A stretch of 64,000 nucleotides of DNA from Pseudomonas schmalbachii (GCF_017589465.1 NZ_JAELYA010000003.1:372001-436000), one strand, 5' to 3'. Counted from the first letter of the stretch, positions 25,192-34,541 are shown. Made by a program: numbers and translations. Notes: generated by a model not told the origin, from the letters alone.

Positions 25192-25613
25192 GGTTCGGAG
25201 CGGGCTGAGCATCGTCGCGAGGCACGCCCTAGGCGTAGGGTGGACAACGCTCCGCTTGTCCACCGCCCCGGCCCCACGACAAGGTGGAAATGCTTCGCGA
25301 TTTCCACCCTACGCTCTGCCTTTGCATCGCAACGCCGGTGCATCCGTAGGAGCAACTGCCTTGCGACCGAGGGTGCTTTTTTGTAGGAGTTCGCCCCGCG
25401 GCTGATCGTAGGAGCGGGCCATGCCCGCGAAATGCCGGCGCCGCCGATATCGCGTGCATTGCGCGCCCCTGCAGGTTGATCGATGCGTGCGGGGTACGGC
25501 CCCCCCGCAAAACCGTCGTTTCGGACGACGACACCTCATCACCGCCCTCTGCATCATTCCGTTACAGCTCCCGGCATCCGGGGCTCCCCAATATCTGCAG
25601 AAGGCCAACAACA
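25192..25613. other. Intergenic region with repeats and presumed promoter
   Basis: These 422 bp hold the family-C repeat (25235-25312), several GTAGGAGC fragments (25346-25440) and a single GTTAC at 25561-25565. The promoter for the SDR/hydratase/dehydrogenase genes should be here, but no box is convincing. No gene is seen. Confidence 0.5.
25235..25312. repeat. Family-C repeat (GTAGGGTGGACAAC...)
   Basis: Two hairpins lie in tandem: GGTGGACAACGC with GCTTGTCCACC, and GGTGGAAATGCTTCGC with GCGATTTCCACC. The ends are GTAGG and CCTAC. The 78 bp are identical to 52705-52782 except for three consecutive bases. Confidence 0.75.
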
Positions 25614-26378
25614 ATGCAAAACCTCGAAGGCAAGGTCGCAATCGTCACTGGCGGCGGCTCCGGCATCGGTCGCGCCACGTCTCTGCTGTTCGCTCAACAG
25701 GGCGCCCGCGTGGTGGTCGCCGATATCTCCCTGGAGAACGCCCAGGCCACCGTGGCGCAGATCGCCGAGTTCTGTGGCGAAGCCATTGCCGTGAAGGTCG
25801 ACGTACGCAGCGACGCCGATTGCCAGCGCATGGTCGAGCAGACCCTGGAGCGCTTCGGCCAGCTCGACATCGCCTTCAACAACGCCGGCATTGGCGGCTA
25901 CCCGCACCTTACCGCCGACTACGGCGTGGAAAACTGGCAACGGGTGATCGACATCAACCTGACCGGCGTCTTCAACTGCATGGTCCACGAGCTGAAGGCC
26001 ATGGAAGCAGGTGGCAAGGGTGGCGCGATCGTCAACACCGCCTCGATCATGGGTCTGAAGGGCACCATTTCCGGTTCCGCCTATTGCGCATCCAAGCATG
26101 GCGTGATCGGCCTGACCAAGGCCAGCGCGCTGGAAGCCGGCCGCCACGGCATCCGCATCAACGCGGTCTGCCCGGGTTACATCGAAACGCCGATGACCAC
26201 TACCGGGGACGATCTCGTCGCCGACAAGCTGATCCAGGCGGAACTGCGCCGCGCCGCCATCCGCCGCATGGCCAAGCCCCAGGAAGTCGCCGAACTGGTC
26301 GCCTGGCTGAGTTCGGACAAAGCCTCGTTCGTCAGCGGCTCCGCCTATACCGTCGACGGCGGCGTAACCGCCGGCTGA
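25614..26378 (+). CDS. SDR-family oxidoreductase
   Basis: This 254-residue SDR has TGGGSGIG near residue 12, NNAG, a catalytic Ser in NTASIMG, and YCASK. Asp in VVADISLEN suggests NAD(H). The ATG at 25614 was chosen because the SDR fold starts immediately after it; the frame is open upstream to 25476. It is the first gene of a plus-strand group with a hydratase 29 bp downstream, then an acyl-CoA dehydrogenase. A hydroxyacyl-CoA dehydrogenase role is plausible. Confidence 0.9.
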   Translation: MQNLEGKVAIVTGGGSGIGRATSLLFAQQGARVVVADISLENAQATVAQIAEFCGEAIAVKVDVRSDADCQRMVEQTLERFGQLDIAFNNAGIGGYPHLTADYGVENWQRVIDINLTGVFNCMVHELKAMEAGGKGGAIVNTASIMGLKGTISGSAYCASKHGVIGLTKASALEAGRHGIRINAVCPGYIETPMTTTGDDLVADKLIQAELRRAAIRRMAKPQEVAELVAWLSSDKASFVSGSAYTVDGGVTAG

Positions 26379-26407
26379 TCACCCACCCATTCCGATTGGA
26401 GTTCCCC

Positions 26408-27181
26408 ATGGATTACTCGAAATACCAGGCCATCAAGTTCAGCCAGGAAGGCCGCGTGCTGACCGTCACCCTGAACCAGCCGGAATCGCTGAACGCCGTC
26501 AGCTCGATCCTGCACACCGAGCTGTCGCAGGTGTTCGCCGACATCGCCCAGGACAAGACCGTCGATGCGGTAGTGCTCACCGGCGCCGGCCGCGCCTTCT
26601 CCGCCGGCGGCGACCTGTCCTGGTTCCACGGCATGCCGCAGGAAGACCTGGATCGCCTGTTCGTCGAGGCGCGCAAGATCATCATCGACATCCTCGAACT
26701 GCCGCAGCCGCTGATCACCGCAGTCAACGGCCTGGCCGTCGGCCTCGGCTGCACCATCGCGCTGTTCGGTGACTCGGTGTTTGCCGCCGACAACGCCAAG
26801 CTGTCCGACCCGCACGTTGCCATCGGCGTCACCGCCGGCGACGGCGGCTCGGTGATCTGGCCGCTGCTGGTCGGCCCGGCCCGCGCCAAGCGCTACCTGA
26901 TGAGCGGCGACGTGCTGACCGCCGCCGAAGCCGAGCGCATCGGCCTGGTCACCGACGTGGTCCCGGCGGACGAACTGGTCGCCAAGGCCCAGGCCTTCGC
27001 CCAGCGTCTGGCCAGCGGCTCGCAAATCGCCATCCGCTCGACCAAGGCCTCGGTGAACAAGATCCTGCGCGACACCGCCAACCTGGTGCTCGACTACTCC
27101 CTGGCGGCGGAGAAGGAATGCTTCACCACCCAGTTCCACAAGGACGCGATCGCCAACTTCCTGGCCAAGAGCAAGCGCTGA
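26408..27181 (+). CDS. Enoyl-CoA hydratase/isomerase family protein
   Basis: This 257-residue crotonase-fold protein has the oxyanion-hole segments AFSAGGDL and NGLAVGLGCTIAL. The usual first catalytic glutamate (P-E-I/L block) is replaced: the segment reads DPHVAIGVTAGDGGS, with His at that place and Asp in AGDGG. It may therefore isomerise, hydrate by a different geometry, or hydrolyse a CoA ester. A GGAG ribosome-binding site precedes ATG 26408. It lies 29 bp after the SDR gene and 95 bp before the acyl-CoA dehydrogenase gene, suggesting one transcript. Confidence 0.88.
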   Translation: MDYSKYQAIKFSQEGRVLTVTLNQPESLNAVSSILHTELSQVFADIAQDKTVDAVVLTGAGRAFSAGGDLSWFHGMPQEDLDRLFVEARKIIIDILELPQPLITAVNGLAVGLGCTIALFGDSVFAADNAKLSDPHVAIGVTAGDGGSVIWPLLVGPARAKRYLMSGDVLTAAEAERIGLVTDVVPADELVAKAQAFAQRLASGSQIAIRSTKASVNKILRDTANLVLDYSLAAEKECFTTQFHKDAIANFLAKSKR

Positions 27182-27276
27182 GCGCCGTCCCCGCTACGCA
27201 GGATGGGTTGAGCGAAGCGATACCCATCATGCGGCCAAGCAGCCAACAGAAACGACTTATCCCTGGTGATTCCAAA

Positions 27277-28425
27277 ATGAGCCAACCCTACACCTCTCCC
27301 TGGATGAACTCCGACCTGGAGTTCTTCCGCGACAACGTTCGGCGCTTCTTCGCCGAGGAAGTCGAGCCGAACCTGGAGCGCTGGTACAAGCAGCACCACG
27401 TCGACCGCGACCTCTGGTACAAGGCCGGCGAACTCGGCCTGCTGGCGCTGGACATGCCGGAGGAATACGGCGGCAGCGGCGGCACCTTCGCCCACCTGGC
27501 GGTGTTCTTCGAGGAGCAGGCGGCGATTGGCGACTGGGGCTTCGGCGTGCAGGTGCACCACATCGTCTCGCACTACATCCTCAACCACGGCACCGAGGAG
27601 CAGAAGCAGAAGTACCTGCCGAAGATGGCCTCGGGCGAGATGATCGGCGCCATCGCCATGACCGAGCCGGGCGCCGGCTCCGACCTGCAGGGCATCCGCA
27701 CCCGCGCCGTGCGCGAGGGCGACGAGTACGTGATCAACGGCTCCAAGACCTTCATCTCCAACGGCTCTATGGCCGACCTGGTGGTGGTGGTCAGCAAGAC
27801 CGATCCGAATGCCGGCAGCAAGGGCATGTCGCTGATCATCGTCGAAACGAAAGATGCCAAGGGCTACAGCGTCGGCCGCGTACTGGAGAAGGTCGGCCAG
27901 CACAACGCCGATACCGCCGAGCTGTCGTTCCAGGACGTGCGCGTGCCGGTGTCCAACCTGCTCGGCGGCGTGGAAGGCAACGGCATGCGCCAGCTGATGT
28001 CCGACCTGGTCTACGAGCGCGTCGGCTGCGCGGTCGGCGCCTGCGCCTCGATCGAGCGCGCGCTGCGCCTGACCGTCGAGTACACCAAGGAGCGCAAGGC
28101 CTTCGGCAAGCCGCTGATCGAGCAGCAGAACATCCGCTTCAAGCTGGCCGAGATCGACACCCAGGCCACCATCATCCGTGTCTTCGTCGACAACTGCGTC
28201 GAACGCATGCTCGACGGCAGCATGGATACCGTGACCGCCTCCAAGGCCAAGCTGTGGGTCACCGAGACCCTCGGCAAGGTGGTCGACGAATGCCTGCAGA
28301 TGTTCGGCGGCTACGGCTACATGCTGGAGTACCCGATCGCCCGCATGTACATCGACGCCCGCGTGCAGCGCATCTACGCCGGCACCAGCGAGATCATGAA
28401 GGAAATCATTTCCCGCTCGCTGTAA
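27277..28425 (+). CDS. Acyl-CoA dehydrogenase
   Basis: This 382-residue FAD enzyme is a paralogue of the one at 2553, with AMTEPGAGSDLQGIRTRAV, KTFISNG, a C-terminal QMFGGYGYMLEYPIARMYID and a final SRSL shared with the other. The medium-chain-type catalytic position is Ala (IYAGTSEIM), while LVYERVG supplies a glutamate at the long-chain/isovaleryl position. The ATG at 27277 starts the conserved domain (SPWMNSDLEFFRD). Upstream (27200-27230) is a GGTATCGCTTCGCTCAACC-like repeat fragment. It probably desaturates an intermediate of the same pathway. Confidence 0.92.
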   Translation: MSQPYTSPWMNSDLEFFRDNVRRFFAEEVEPNLERWYKQHHVDRDLWYKAGELGLLALDMPEEYGGSGGTFAHLAVFFEEQAAIGDWGFGVQVHHIVSHYILNHGTEEQKQKYLPKMASGEMIGAIAMTEPGAGSDLQGIRTRAVREGDEYVINGSKTFISNGSMADLVVVVSKTDPNAGSKGMSLIIVETKDAKGYSVGRVLEKVGQHNADTAELSFQDVRVPVSNLLGGVEGNGMRQLMSDLVYERVGCAVGACASIERALRLTVEYTKERKAFGKPLIEQQNIRFKLAEIDTQATIIRVFVDNCVERMLDGSMDTVTASKAKLWVTETLGKVVDECLQMFGGYGYMLEYPIARMYIDARVQRIYAGTSEIMKEIISRSL

Positions 28426-28434
28426 CCGCCGCAG

Positions 28435-28454
28435 CCCTCTCCCCCGGGAGAGGG
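28435..28454. repeat. CCCTCTCC...GGAGAGGG hairpin
   Basis: A short, perfect palindrome just downstream of the acyl-CoA dehydrogenase stop codon. It is the same core as the longer repeat at 29897-30014. Confidence 0.6.
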
Positions 28455-28491
28455 CCCCTCCCCGCATTCCCAGGCATCCCGGAAAACAATA

Positions 28492-29889
28492 ATGAAAACC
28501 AAGCTTGCACTCGCCATCGGCCTGAGTTTCTCCCTGCTCGCACCGGCATTCGCCCAGACGCCGGCAGCCGCTCCGCAGGGCGCCGTCACCCTGTCCGCCG
28601 AACAGGCGCGTGAAGAAAATGCCTACACCATGGGCGTACAGGCCTACCTGTGGGGAGCCCCGCTCTACTACCGCTACGTGACCGGCGAGAAGACCCTGCG
28701 CAATGGCGCGGTCGGCTGGAACGACTTCCGCCGCTACAGTCAGCTCAAGACCGCCAAGGATCGCACCATCGTCACCCCCAACAACGTGACGATCGACGCC
28801 TACGCCCGGCTGGACCTGACCCAGGAGCCGATGGTCGTGCATGTGCCGGCGCTGGTCGAACCGCGCTGGTACCTCGTGCAGGTTGGCAACATGTTCGACG
28901 AGATGACGCGGAACATCGGCGGCATCCGTGGACAGCAGCCGGGCGAGTACCTGATCACCGGCCCGAACTACCGGGGAGCGATCCCGGCAGGCATGACCCA
29001 GATCTCCTCGCGCACCCAGCACAGCATGCTGGCCGTGCGCGTCTTCTCCAACGGCGAAAAGGAAATCGCCGCCGCTGCCCAGGTGCAGAAGGAATTCCAG
29101 GTATTGCCGCTGTCGGCCTACCTGCGCGGCGGCCTGCAATACACGCCCGTCAAGTCCGAGCTGCCGCCGGCAGTAGCCAGCACGGCGCCGGAGAGCGTGC
29201 GCTTCTTCGACCTGCTCGGCCAGGCCATGCACCAGTACCTGCCGAGTTCCGGCGACCAGGATGAAGCGCTGATCGCCAGCTTCTCCCAGATCGGCCTCAG
29301 CGTGCGCGGCTTCGACTGGAACTCGCTGGACGCCGCCACCCTGCGCGGACTGGCCCGGGCAGTGAAGGCCGGCGAACAGATCGTCGACCAGCGCTGGAAG
29401 AACCTTGGCGAGAACACCAACGGCTGGCGCTACTTCATGGCCGGCGGCCGCGCGGGATACGACTTCCCCCTGCGCGTCGCGCTGGTCAAGTACGTGATCG
29501 GCGCACAGTTCGCCGAAGAAGTGCTCTACCCCAATACCCAGGTCGACGCCAAGGGCGAGCAACTGGACGGCCGGCACAAGTACGTCCTGCGCTTCGCCAA
29601 GGGCCAGCAGCCGCCGGCATCGCTGTTCTGGAACCTGTCGATGTACGGCAGCGACATGCTGTTCGTCGACAACGATTTCGGCCGCTACAGCATCGGCGAC
29701 ATGGACAACCTGAAGGCCGACGCCGACGGTTCGATCACCCTGCTGATCCAGAAGGAGCGCCCGGCCGACGTCACCAACTGGCTGCCGGCGCCGGACGGCC
29801 CATTCAACCTGACCATGCGCTTCTACGGCCCGGGCACCTCGGTGCTCGACGGCAGCTACCGGCTGCCGGCGGTACAGCGCGTGAATTGA
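28492..29889 (+). CDS. DUF1254/DUF1214 exported protein
   Basis: This 465-residue precursor has a clear signal peptide (cleavage near residue 22, APAFAQ), followed by the DUF1254 region (YLWGAPLYYRYV, YSQLKTAKDRTIVTPNNVT) and a C-terminal DUF1214 region (RHKYVLRFAKGQQPPASLFW, NLSMYGSDMLFVDN, DGPFNLTMRFYGP). These domains occur together in periplasmic proteins of unknown function. It lies 66 bp downstream of the acyl-CoA dehydrogenase. A role in binding or modifying the substrate outside the cytoplasm is an inference. Confidence 0.88.
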   Translation: MKTKLALAIGLSFSLLAPAFAQTPAAAPQGAVTLSAEQAREENAYTMGVQAYLWGAPLYYRYVTGEKTLRNGAVGWNDFRRYSQLKTAKDRTIVTPNNVTIDAYARLDLTQEPMVVHVPALVEPRWYLVQVGNMFDEMTRNIGGIRGQQPGEYLITGPNYRGAIPAGMTQISSRTQHSMLAVRVFSNGEKEIAAAAQVQKEFQVLPLSAYLRGGLQYTPVKSELPPAVASTAPESVRFFDLLGQAMHQYLPSSGDQDEALIASFSQIGLSVRGFDWNSLDAATLRGLARAVKAGEQIVDQRWKNLGENTNGWRYFMAGGRAGYDFPLRVALVKYVIGAQFAEEVLYPNTQVDAKGEQLDGRHKYVLRFAKGQQPPASLFWNLSMYGSDMLFVDNDFGRYSIGDMDNLKADADGSITLLIQKERPADVTNWLPAPDGPFNLTMRFYGPGTSVLDGSYRLPAVQRVN

Positions 29890-29896
29890 GCAGAGC

Positions 29897-30014
29897 CCCT
29901 CACCCTAACCCTCTCCCGGAGGGAGAGGGGACTGTCCGGAATCGCCGGCTGGCACGGCATTCAGACCAACGTCATTGCGCCCCCTCTCCCTATGGGAGAG
30001 GGCTGGGGTGAGGG
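29897..30014. repeat. CCCTCACCC...GGGTGAGGG compound palindrome
   Basis: Outer arms CCCTCACCCTAACCCTCTCC and GGAGAGGGCTGGGGTGAGGG enclose two CCCTCTCC/GGAGAGGG hairpins. The element fills most of the gap between the DUF1254 and hydratase genes and resembles repeats common in Pseudomonas. Confidence 0.65.
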
Positions 30015-30050
30015 AGCCCCTGGCACAGTGCTTCTCCCGGAGTATCCATC

Positions 30051-30839
30051 TTGAACTTCCAATCCCCCGTCCTCCACAGCATCGAAAACGGTATCGCCCG
30101 CCTCGTCCTCAACCGTCCTGACGACGGCAATGCGATCAGCCTGGCGTTCTGCTCGGCCTTCGCCGAAGCGGTGGAGCAGATCGCCCGCGCCGAGCTGCGC
30201 TGCATCGTGATCTCCGCCAATGGCCCGCGCTTCTGCAGCGGCGGCGACATCGGCGAGTTCGTCGAGAACCGCGAGCGCCTGCCCGAGCACATCGGCGCCA
30301 TGCTGGAACTGCTCAACCCGGCGATGAAGAAACTCGCCACCCTGCCAGTCCCGGTGGTCAGCGTGGTGCACGGCAGCGCCGGCGGCGCGGGGATCGCCCT
30401 CGCCTGCTGCGCCGACTTCGTTCTCGCCAGCGAGAAGGTGCGGGTGCGCGGCGGCTACTCGGCCATCGGCCTGACCCCGGACATCGGCGCCTCGTACTAC
30501 GTGGCCCAGCGCATCGGCGCGGCGAAGGCCAAGCGCATGTTCATCCTCAACGAGACCTTCGACGCCCAGCAGTGCCTGGCGATGGGCCTGTTCGACCAGT
30601 TGCATGCGCCGGAAGAACTGGCTGGCGCGGCGGAAACGCTGGTGCGTACCCTCGCCTGCGGCGCCACCGCCGCCTACGGGCTGGTCAAGCAGCTGTGCGA
30701 CGGCGCGGCCAGCCGCGATGTGGAAACGCACCTGGATATCGAAGGCGCCGCCCTCCTCGCCAGCACCCGCAGCGAGGACGCCCGCGAAGGTGTGCAGGCG
30801 TTCATCGACAAGCGCGCGCCGGAGTTCAAGGGGCGCTGA
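30051..30839 (+). CDS. Enoyl-CoA hydratase/isomerase family protein
   Basis: This 262-residue crotonase-fold protein begins at TTG 30051, which has GGAG ten bases upstream; no ATG or GTG gives a complete N-terminus. Oxyanion-hole segments are RFCSGGDIGEF and HGSAGGAGIALACCADF. The glutamate of hydratases is Tyr (RGGYSAIGLTPDIGAS), with Asp in PDIG, a pattern typical of isomerases such as PaaG or 2,4-dienoyl isomerases. It is the last gene of the plus-strand group. Its stop lies next to a family-A palindrome that separates it from the convergent RND gene. Confidence 0.87.
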   Translation: MNFQSPVLHSIENGIARLVLNRPDDGNAISLAFCSAFAEAVEQIARAELRCIVISANGPRFCSGGDIGEFVENRERLPEHIGAMLELLNPAMKKLATLPVPVVSVVHGSAGGAGIALACCADFVLASEKVRVRGGYSAIGLTPDIGASYYVAQRIGAAKAKRMFILNETFDAQQCLAMGLFDQLHAPEELAGAAETLVRTLACGATAAYGLVKQLCDGAASRDVETHLDIEGAALLASTRSEDAREGVQAFIDKRAPEFKGR

Positions 30840-30949
30840 GATCGCTCCCATTGATGGGTATCGCTTCGCTCAACGCCATCCTGCGAACTTGGCGGCCCGG
30901 CCGTACCGCGTACGGTTGGCGCCAACCACGGCTCGGCTGCGGCGCTCCC

Positions 30950-31030
30950 GTAGGTTGGGCTGAGGTCACGAAGCCCAACGATGCGAAGCCCAACAGATGT
31001 TGGGCTTCGCTGCGCTCAGCACCAACCTAC
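30950..31030. repeat. Family-A palindrome
   Basis: GTAGGTTGGGCTGAGG at the left pairs with CTCAGCACCAACCTAC at the right, with inner GAAGCCCAAC/GTTGGGCTTC arms. It sits at the junction of the convergent hydratase and RND genes, the stop codon of the latter being one base away. Confidence 0.75.
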
Positions 31031-31031
31031 C

Positions 31032-33470
31032 TCACAGCTTGCCGCGGTTCAGCAGGAAGTGTGACAGCGCCGGGATGAGGATCAGCGCGCCGAGCATGTT
31101 CCAGACGAACATGAAGGTGAGCAGGATGCCCATGTCGGCCTGGAACTTGATCGGCGACCAGGCCCAGGTGATGACGCCAGCAGCCAGGGTAATACCCACC
31201 AGCGCCACAACCCGGCCGGTGAAGGCCACGGCCTTCTTGTAGGCCTGGGCCAGCGGAAGTCCCTCGCGCTGGAACTGCAGCTGCACGCTGAGCAGGTAGA
31301 GCGCGTAGTCCACGCCGATGCCCACGCCGAGGGCGATCACCGGCAGCGTGGCGACCTTGACGCCGATCCCCAGCACCACCATCAGCGCCTCGCAGAGGAT
31401 CGAGGTGAGCACCAGCGGCAGCACGGCCACCAGCGTCGCCCGCCAGCTGCGGAAGGTGATCAGGCAGAACACGCAGACCGCGGCATAGACGAAGAGCAGC
31501 ATGGTGCGGTTGGCCGAATGCACGACTTCGTTGGTTGCCGCCTCGATACCGGCGCTGCCGGCGGCGAGGAGGAACTGGCGATCCGGCGTGCTGTTTTCCG
31601 CCGCGAACTTCTCGGCGATCGCCGAGACTTCCTTCAGCGTCTGCGCCTTGTGGTCCTTCAGGTAGGCGATCACCGGCATCAGCGAGCAATCGGTGTTGAA
31701 CAGCTCGGGGCTGTTCACCGAAGCCTGCTGGGCGGCGTAGTTGAGCACGTCCTGGTTGCGTTGCAGGCTGAGGAACTTCGGATTGCCCTCGTAAGTGCCG
31801 GCGGTGATCTGCCGTACCGCGTTGGTCAGCGACACGGTGGTCTGCACGCCCGGGTGCTGCTGCAGCGCCCAGGCCAGGCGGTCGGCGAGGATCAGGGTCT
31901 GGTAGTTCAGGCAGCCTTCCGGCGCGGTCTTCACCATCACCGCGAACTGGTCGCTGGACAGCGAGTAGTGGCCGGTGATGTAGGCGTTGTCGACGTTGTA
32001 GCGCGAGTCGGCACGCAGTTCCGGAGCGCCGGCGTCGAGATCGCCGATCTGCAGCTTGAGGCTGACCATGTATCCGCCCACGCCCATGGCGACAGCCACC
32101 AGCACGGCAGACAGCGCCCACTTCCGCTCGGCGAAACGGTCGAGGAAATCCCAGATACGGCCGAAGCTCTGGTGCGTGTCGGCGCTGGCGTCGATGCGCA
32201 GGGCGCGTTCGGCGGCGGTTTTCCCGACGCCGGTGTAGGACAGCGCCACCGGCATCATCAGCAGGGTGGTGAAGATCAGCACGCCGACACCGATGCTGGC
32301 GGTGATCGCCAGATCCTGGATAACCGGGATATCGATCAGCATCAGCACGGCGAAGCCGACCACGTCCGCCAGCAGCGCGGTGACGCCGGCGAGGAACAGG
32401 CGGCGGAAGGTGTTGCGCGCGGCCACCAGCTTGTGGGTGCCACGGCCGATGTCCTGCATGATGCCGTTCATCTTCTGCGCGGCGTGGGACACGCCGATGG
32501 CGAACACCAGGAACGGCACGAGGATCGAGTACGGGTCCAGCGCATAGCCGAACCAGGCGACGATGCCGAGCTGCCAGATCACCGCCAGCAGCGAGCAGCA
32601 GATCACCAGCAGGCTGCTGCGCAGGCAGCGGGTGTAGGCGAAGATGATGAGGAAGGTGGTCACCAGCGCGAGGCCGAAGAACACCATCACGCGGATCAGG
32701 CCGTCGATCAGGTCGCCGACCAGCTTGGCGAAGCCGATCACGCGCACTTTCACCTCGCCCTGCCCTTCCTTGCCGGAAGCCTGCGCCTTCTGGTCTCCGG
32801 AGTATTCGAAGCGCAGGCGCAGCTTGTTTTCCAGTTCCTGGGAGAACTGGTGGTAGTCGATGGCCTTGCCGTTCGCCGCGTCGCGGTCGAGCAGCGGCAC
32901 CACCAGCATGGTGGACTTGAAGTCGTTGGCGACCAGGCTGCCGACGATGCCGGCGCGGGCGATGTTCTGCCGCAGGGTCTCGATGCTGGCCGGGGAGCCG
33001 TCGTAGCCGTCCGGCATCACCGGACCACCCTGGAAGCCCTCCTCGGTCACTTCGGTCCAGCGCACGCCAGGCGCCCACAGCGACTTCATCCAGGCGCGAT
33101 CGACGCCGGCGCTGAGGAACAGCTCGTCATGCACCTGCTTGAGCGCGTCCAGATAGGCAGGGTCGAAGATGTCGCCCTTCGGATTCTCCACCACCACCCG
33201 TACGCTGTTGCCCAGGCCGCGCAGCGAATCGCGGTTGGCCAGGAAGTTCTGGATGTACGGATGCCCCTGGGGAATCATCTTCTCGAAGCTCGGCTTCAGC
33301 TCCAGCCGGGTCACGGCCATGTAGCCGAGCAGCACGGTCATCAGCAGAATGCAGAATACGAACGGCAGGCGGTTGTTGAACACGATCCGTTCGAGCAGGT
33401 TGCCGCTGCGTGTGTCGAAATCCTCGAGATTCCGGATTACCGGCATTACGCCTTCTTTCATCGCACCCAT
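31032..33470 (-). CDS. RND superfamily (MMPL-type) exporter
   Basis: This 812-residue inner-membrane protein has an N-terminal transmembrane helix (FVFCILLMTVLLGYMAV), a large periplasmic loop, a five- to six-helix block (RVMVFFGLALVTTFLIIFAY onward), a second periplasmic loop and a second helix block (IALGVGIGVDYALYLLSVQL). This matches the two-fold MMPL/HpnN-like architecture of proton-driven lipid transporters, not the longer HAE-RND drug pumps. ATG 33461 is an alternative start. It is the last gene of DUF1302-DUF1329-Ycf48-like-RND, a recurring gene set, and probably moves a hydrophobic compound across the envelope. Confidence 0.9.
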   Translation of the reverse strand: MGAMKEGVMPVIRNLEDFDTRSGNLLERIVFNNRLPFVFCILLMTVLLGYMAVTRLELKPSFEKMIPQGHPYIQNFLANRDSLRGLGNSVRVVVENPKGDIFDPAYLDALKQVHDELFLSAGVDRAWMKSLWAPGVRWTEVTEEGFQGGPVMPDGYDGSPASIETLRQNIARAGIVGSLVANDFKSTMLVVPLLDRDAANGKAIDYHQFSQELENKLRLRFEYSGDQKAQASGKEGQGEVKVRVIGFAKLVGDLIDGLIRVMVFFGLALVTTFLIIFAYTRCLRSSLLVICCSLLAVIWQLGIVAWFGYALDPYSILVPFLVFAIGVSHAAQKMNGIMQDIGRGTHKLVAARNTFRRLFLAGVTALLADVVGFAVLMLIDIPVIQDLAITASIGVGVLIFTTLLMMPVALSYTGVGKTAAERALRIDASADTHQSFGRIWDFLDRFAERKWALSAVLVAVAMGVGGYMVSLKLQIGDLDAGAPELRADSRYNVDNAYITGHYSLSSDQFAVMVKTAPEGCLNYQTLILADRLAWALQQHPGVQTTVSLTNAVRQITAGTYEGNPKFLSLQRNQDVLNYAAQQASVNSPELFNTDCSLMPVIAYLKDHKAQTLKEVSAIAEKFAAENSTPDRQFLLAAGSAGIEAATNEVVHSANRTMLLFVYAAVCVFCLITFRSWRATLVAVLPLVLTSILCEALMVVLGIGVKVATLPVIALGVGIGVDYALYLLSVQLQFQREGLPLAQAYKKAVAFTGRVVALVGITLAAGVITWAWSPIKFQADMGILLTFMFVWNMLGALILIPALSHFLLNRGKL

Positions 33471-33488
33471 GAGGGTTCGCCTCTCTAT

Positions 33489-34541
33489 TTATTCTTGTGT
33501 CGCAGCGACAAGCGGCCGCTGAGTCAGGCCACGGTTGCCGACCAGCACCAGACCCGCGTCGCCATGCGTCAGGGCAGCGGTTACCGGGGCCAGGGCGCCG
33601 GTATCCAGCGGCTGGAAGGTCGCGCCGCGATTCGTACTGACCAGCACGTGGCCGGCCTGGCTGAACAGGTACAGGCGGCCATCGGCGCCACGCGCCGACG
33701 CCGTGATGCTCACCGGCAGGTTGATAGCGACCTGCGTCCAGTTCGCGCCGCCGTCGGTGCTGCGGAAGACATTGCCGCGCAGGCCGTAGGCCAGCACCAC
33801 GCCGGGTTCGGCGTAGAGACCGAAGAAGCTGCCCTGGTAGGGCGACTGCAGCGCTTCGAAGCGCTCGCCGGCCGCGTCCAGGCGCAGCAGCAGGCCCTGC
33901 TCGCCTGCGAGGAACAGGTGCTCGCCATCGGAGGCCATGGCGGTCAGGTGGAAGCCGGTGGGGTTGTCCACGCGGTCGATCCACGGCTGCCAGTGACGGC
34001 CGCCATCGACGGTGCGCAGGATCAGGTTGAAGGCGCCGACGACGAAGCCTTCGTTCTCGTTGGCGAACCAGACATCGAGGAACGGCTTGTCCGCGCCCTC
34101 CTTCGCCAGGCGCTGCGCCTCGTCCTGCCAGTGTTCGACACCGGCGTAGCGGTCGAGCATCAGTTGGCCGATCTGCCGGCCGTCGAGCTGCTTTTCCCAG
34201 GTGTGGCCGGCGTCGCGGCTGTGCAGCACCACGCCGTCATGGCCGACCGCCCAACCCTCGCTGGGCGTGGGGAAATACACGGCGGTAAGGTCGGAGCTGA
34301 CCGGCACGTCGGCCTGCTTCCATTGCTTGCCGCCGTCATCGGAATACAGGATGTGGCCGCGTTGGCCCACCGCCACCAGGCGCTGACCGGCTTCGGCCAG
34401 GTCGAGCAACGGACTTTGCGCCGCCAGTTCGCTGCGCTTGGCCGGAAGGTCCAGCACATCGACGAAGGGTGCGGCCTGGGCCATGCCAGCGTGCAGCAGC
34501 AGGCCCAGGGTCGCCAGGGCGATCCTCTTGTTCAGCAACAT
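33489..34541 (-). CDS. Exported Ycf48-like BNR-repeat beta-propeller
   Basis: This 350-residue precursor has a signal peptide (ending AQA near residue 23) and repeated Asp-box motifs: DDGGKQWKQ, DAGHTWEK, DGGRHWQPW, DGGANWTQ and NRGATFQP. These build a beta-propeller like photosystem II assembly factor Ycf48. Bacterial versions next to RND genes have no established function; they may be periplasmic chaperones or adaptors for the transporter. The stop is 18 bp from the RND start, so the two are surely co-transcribed. Confidence 0.88.
   Translation of the reverse strand: MLLNKRIALATLGLLLHAGMAQAAPFVDVLDLPAKRSELAAQSPLLDLAEAGQRLVAVGQRGHILYSDDGGKQWKQADVPVSSDLTAVYFPTPSEGWAVGHDGVVLHSRDAGHTWEKQLDGRQIGQLMLDRYAGVEHWQDEAQRLAKEGADKPFLDVWFANENEGFVVGAFNLILRTVDGGRHWQPWIDRVDNPTGFHLTAMASDGEHLFLAGEQGLLLRLDAAGERFEALQSPYQGSFFGLYAEPGVVLAYGLRGNVFRSTDGGANWTQVAINLPVSITASARGADGRLYLFSQAGHVLVSTNRGATFQPLDTGALAPVTAALTHGDAGLVLVGNRGLTQRPLVAATQE

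Noticed and set aside
29995-30050. Sigma-54 promoter (TGGCAC...) before the hydratase gene at 30051
   Set aside because: TGGCAC is present, but no GC-containing -12 element lies at the required spacing.
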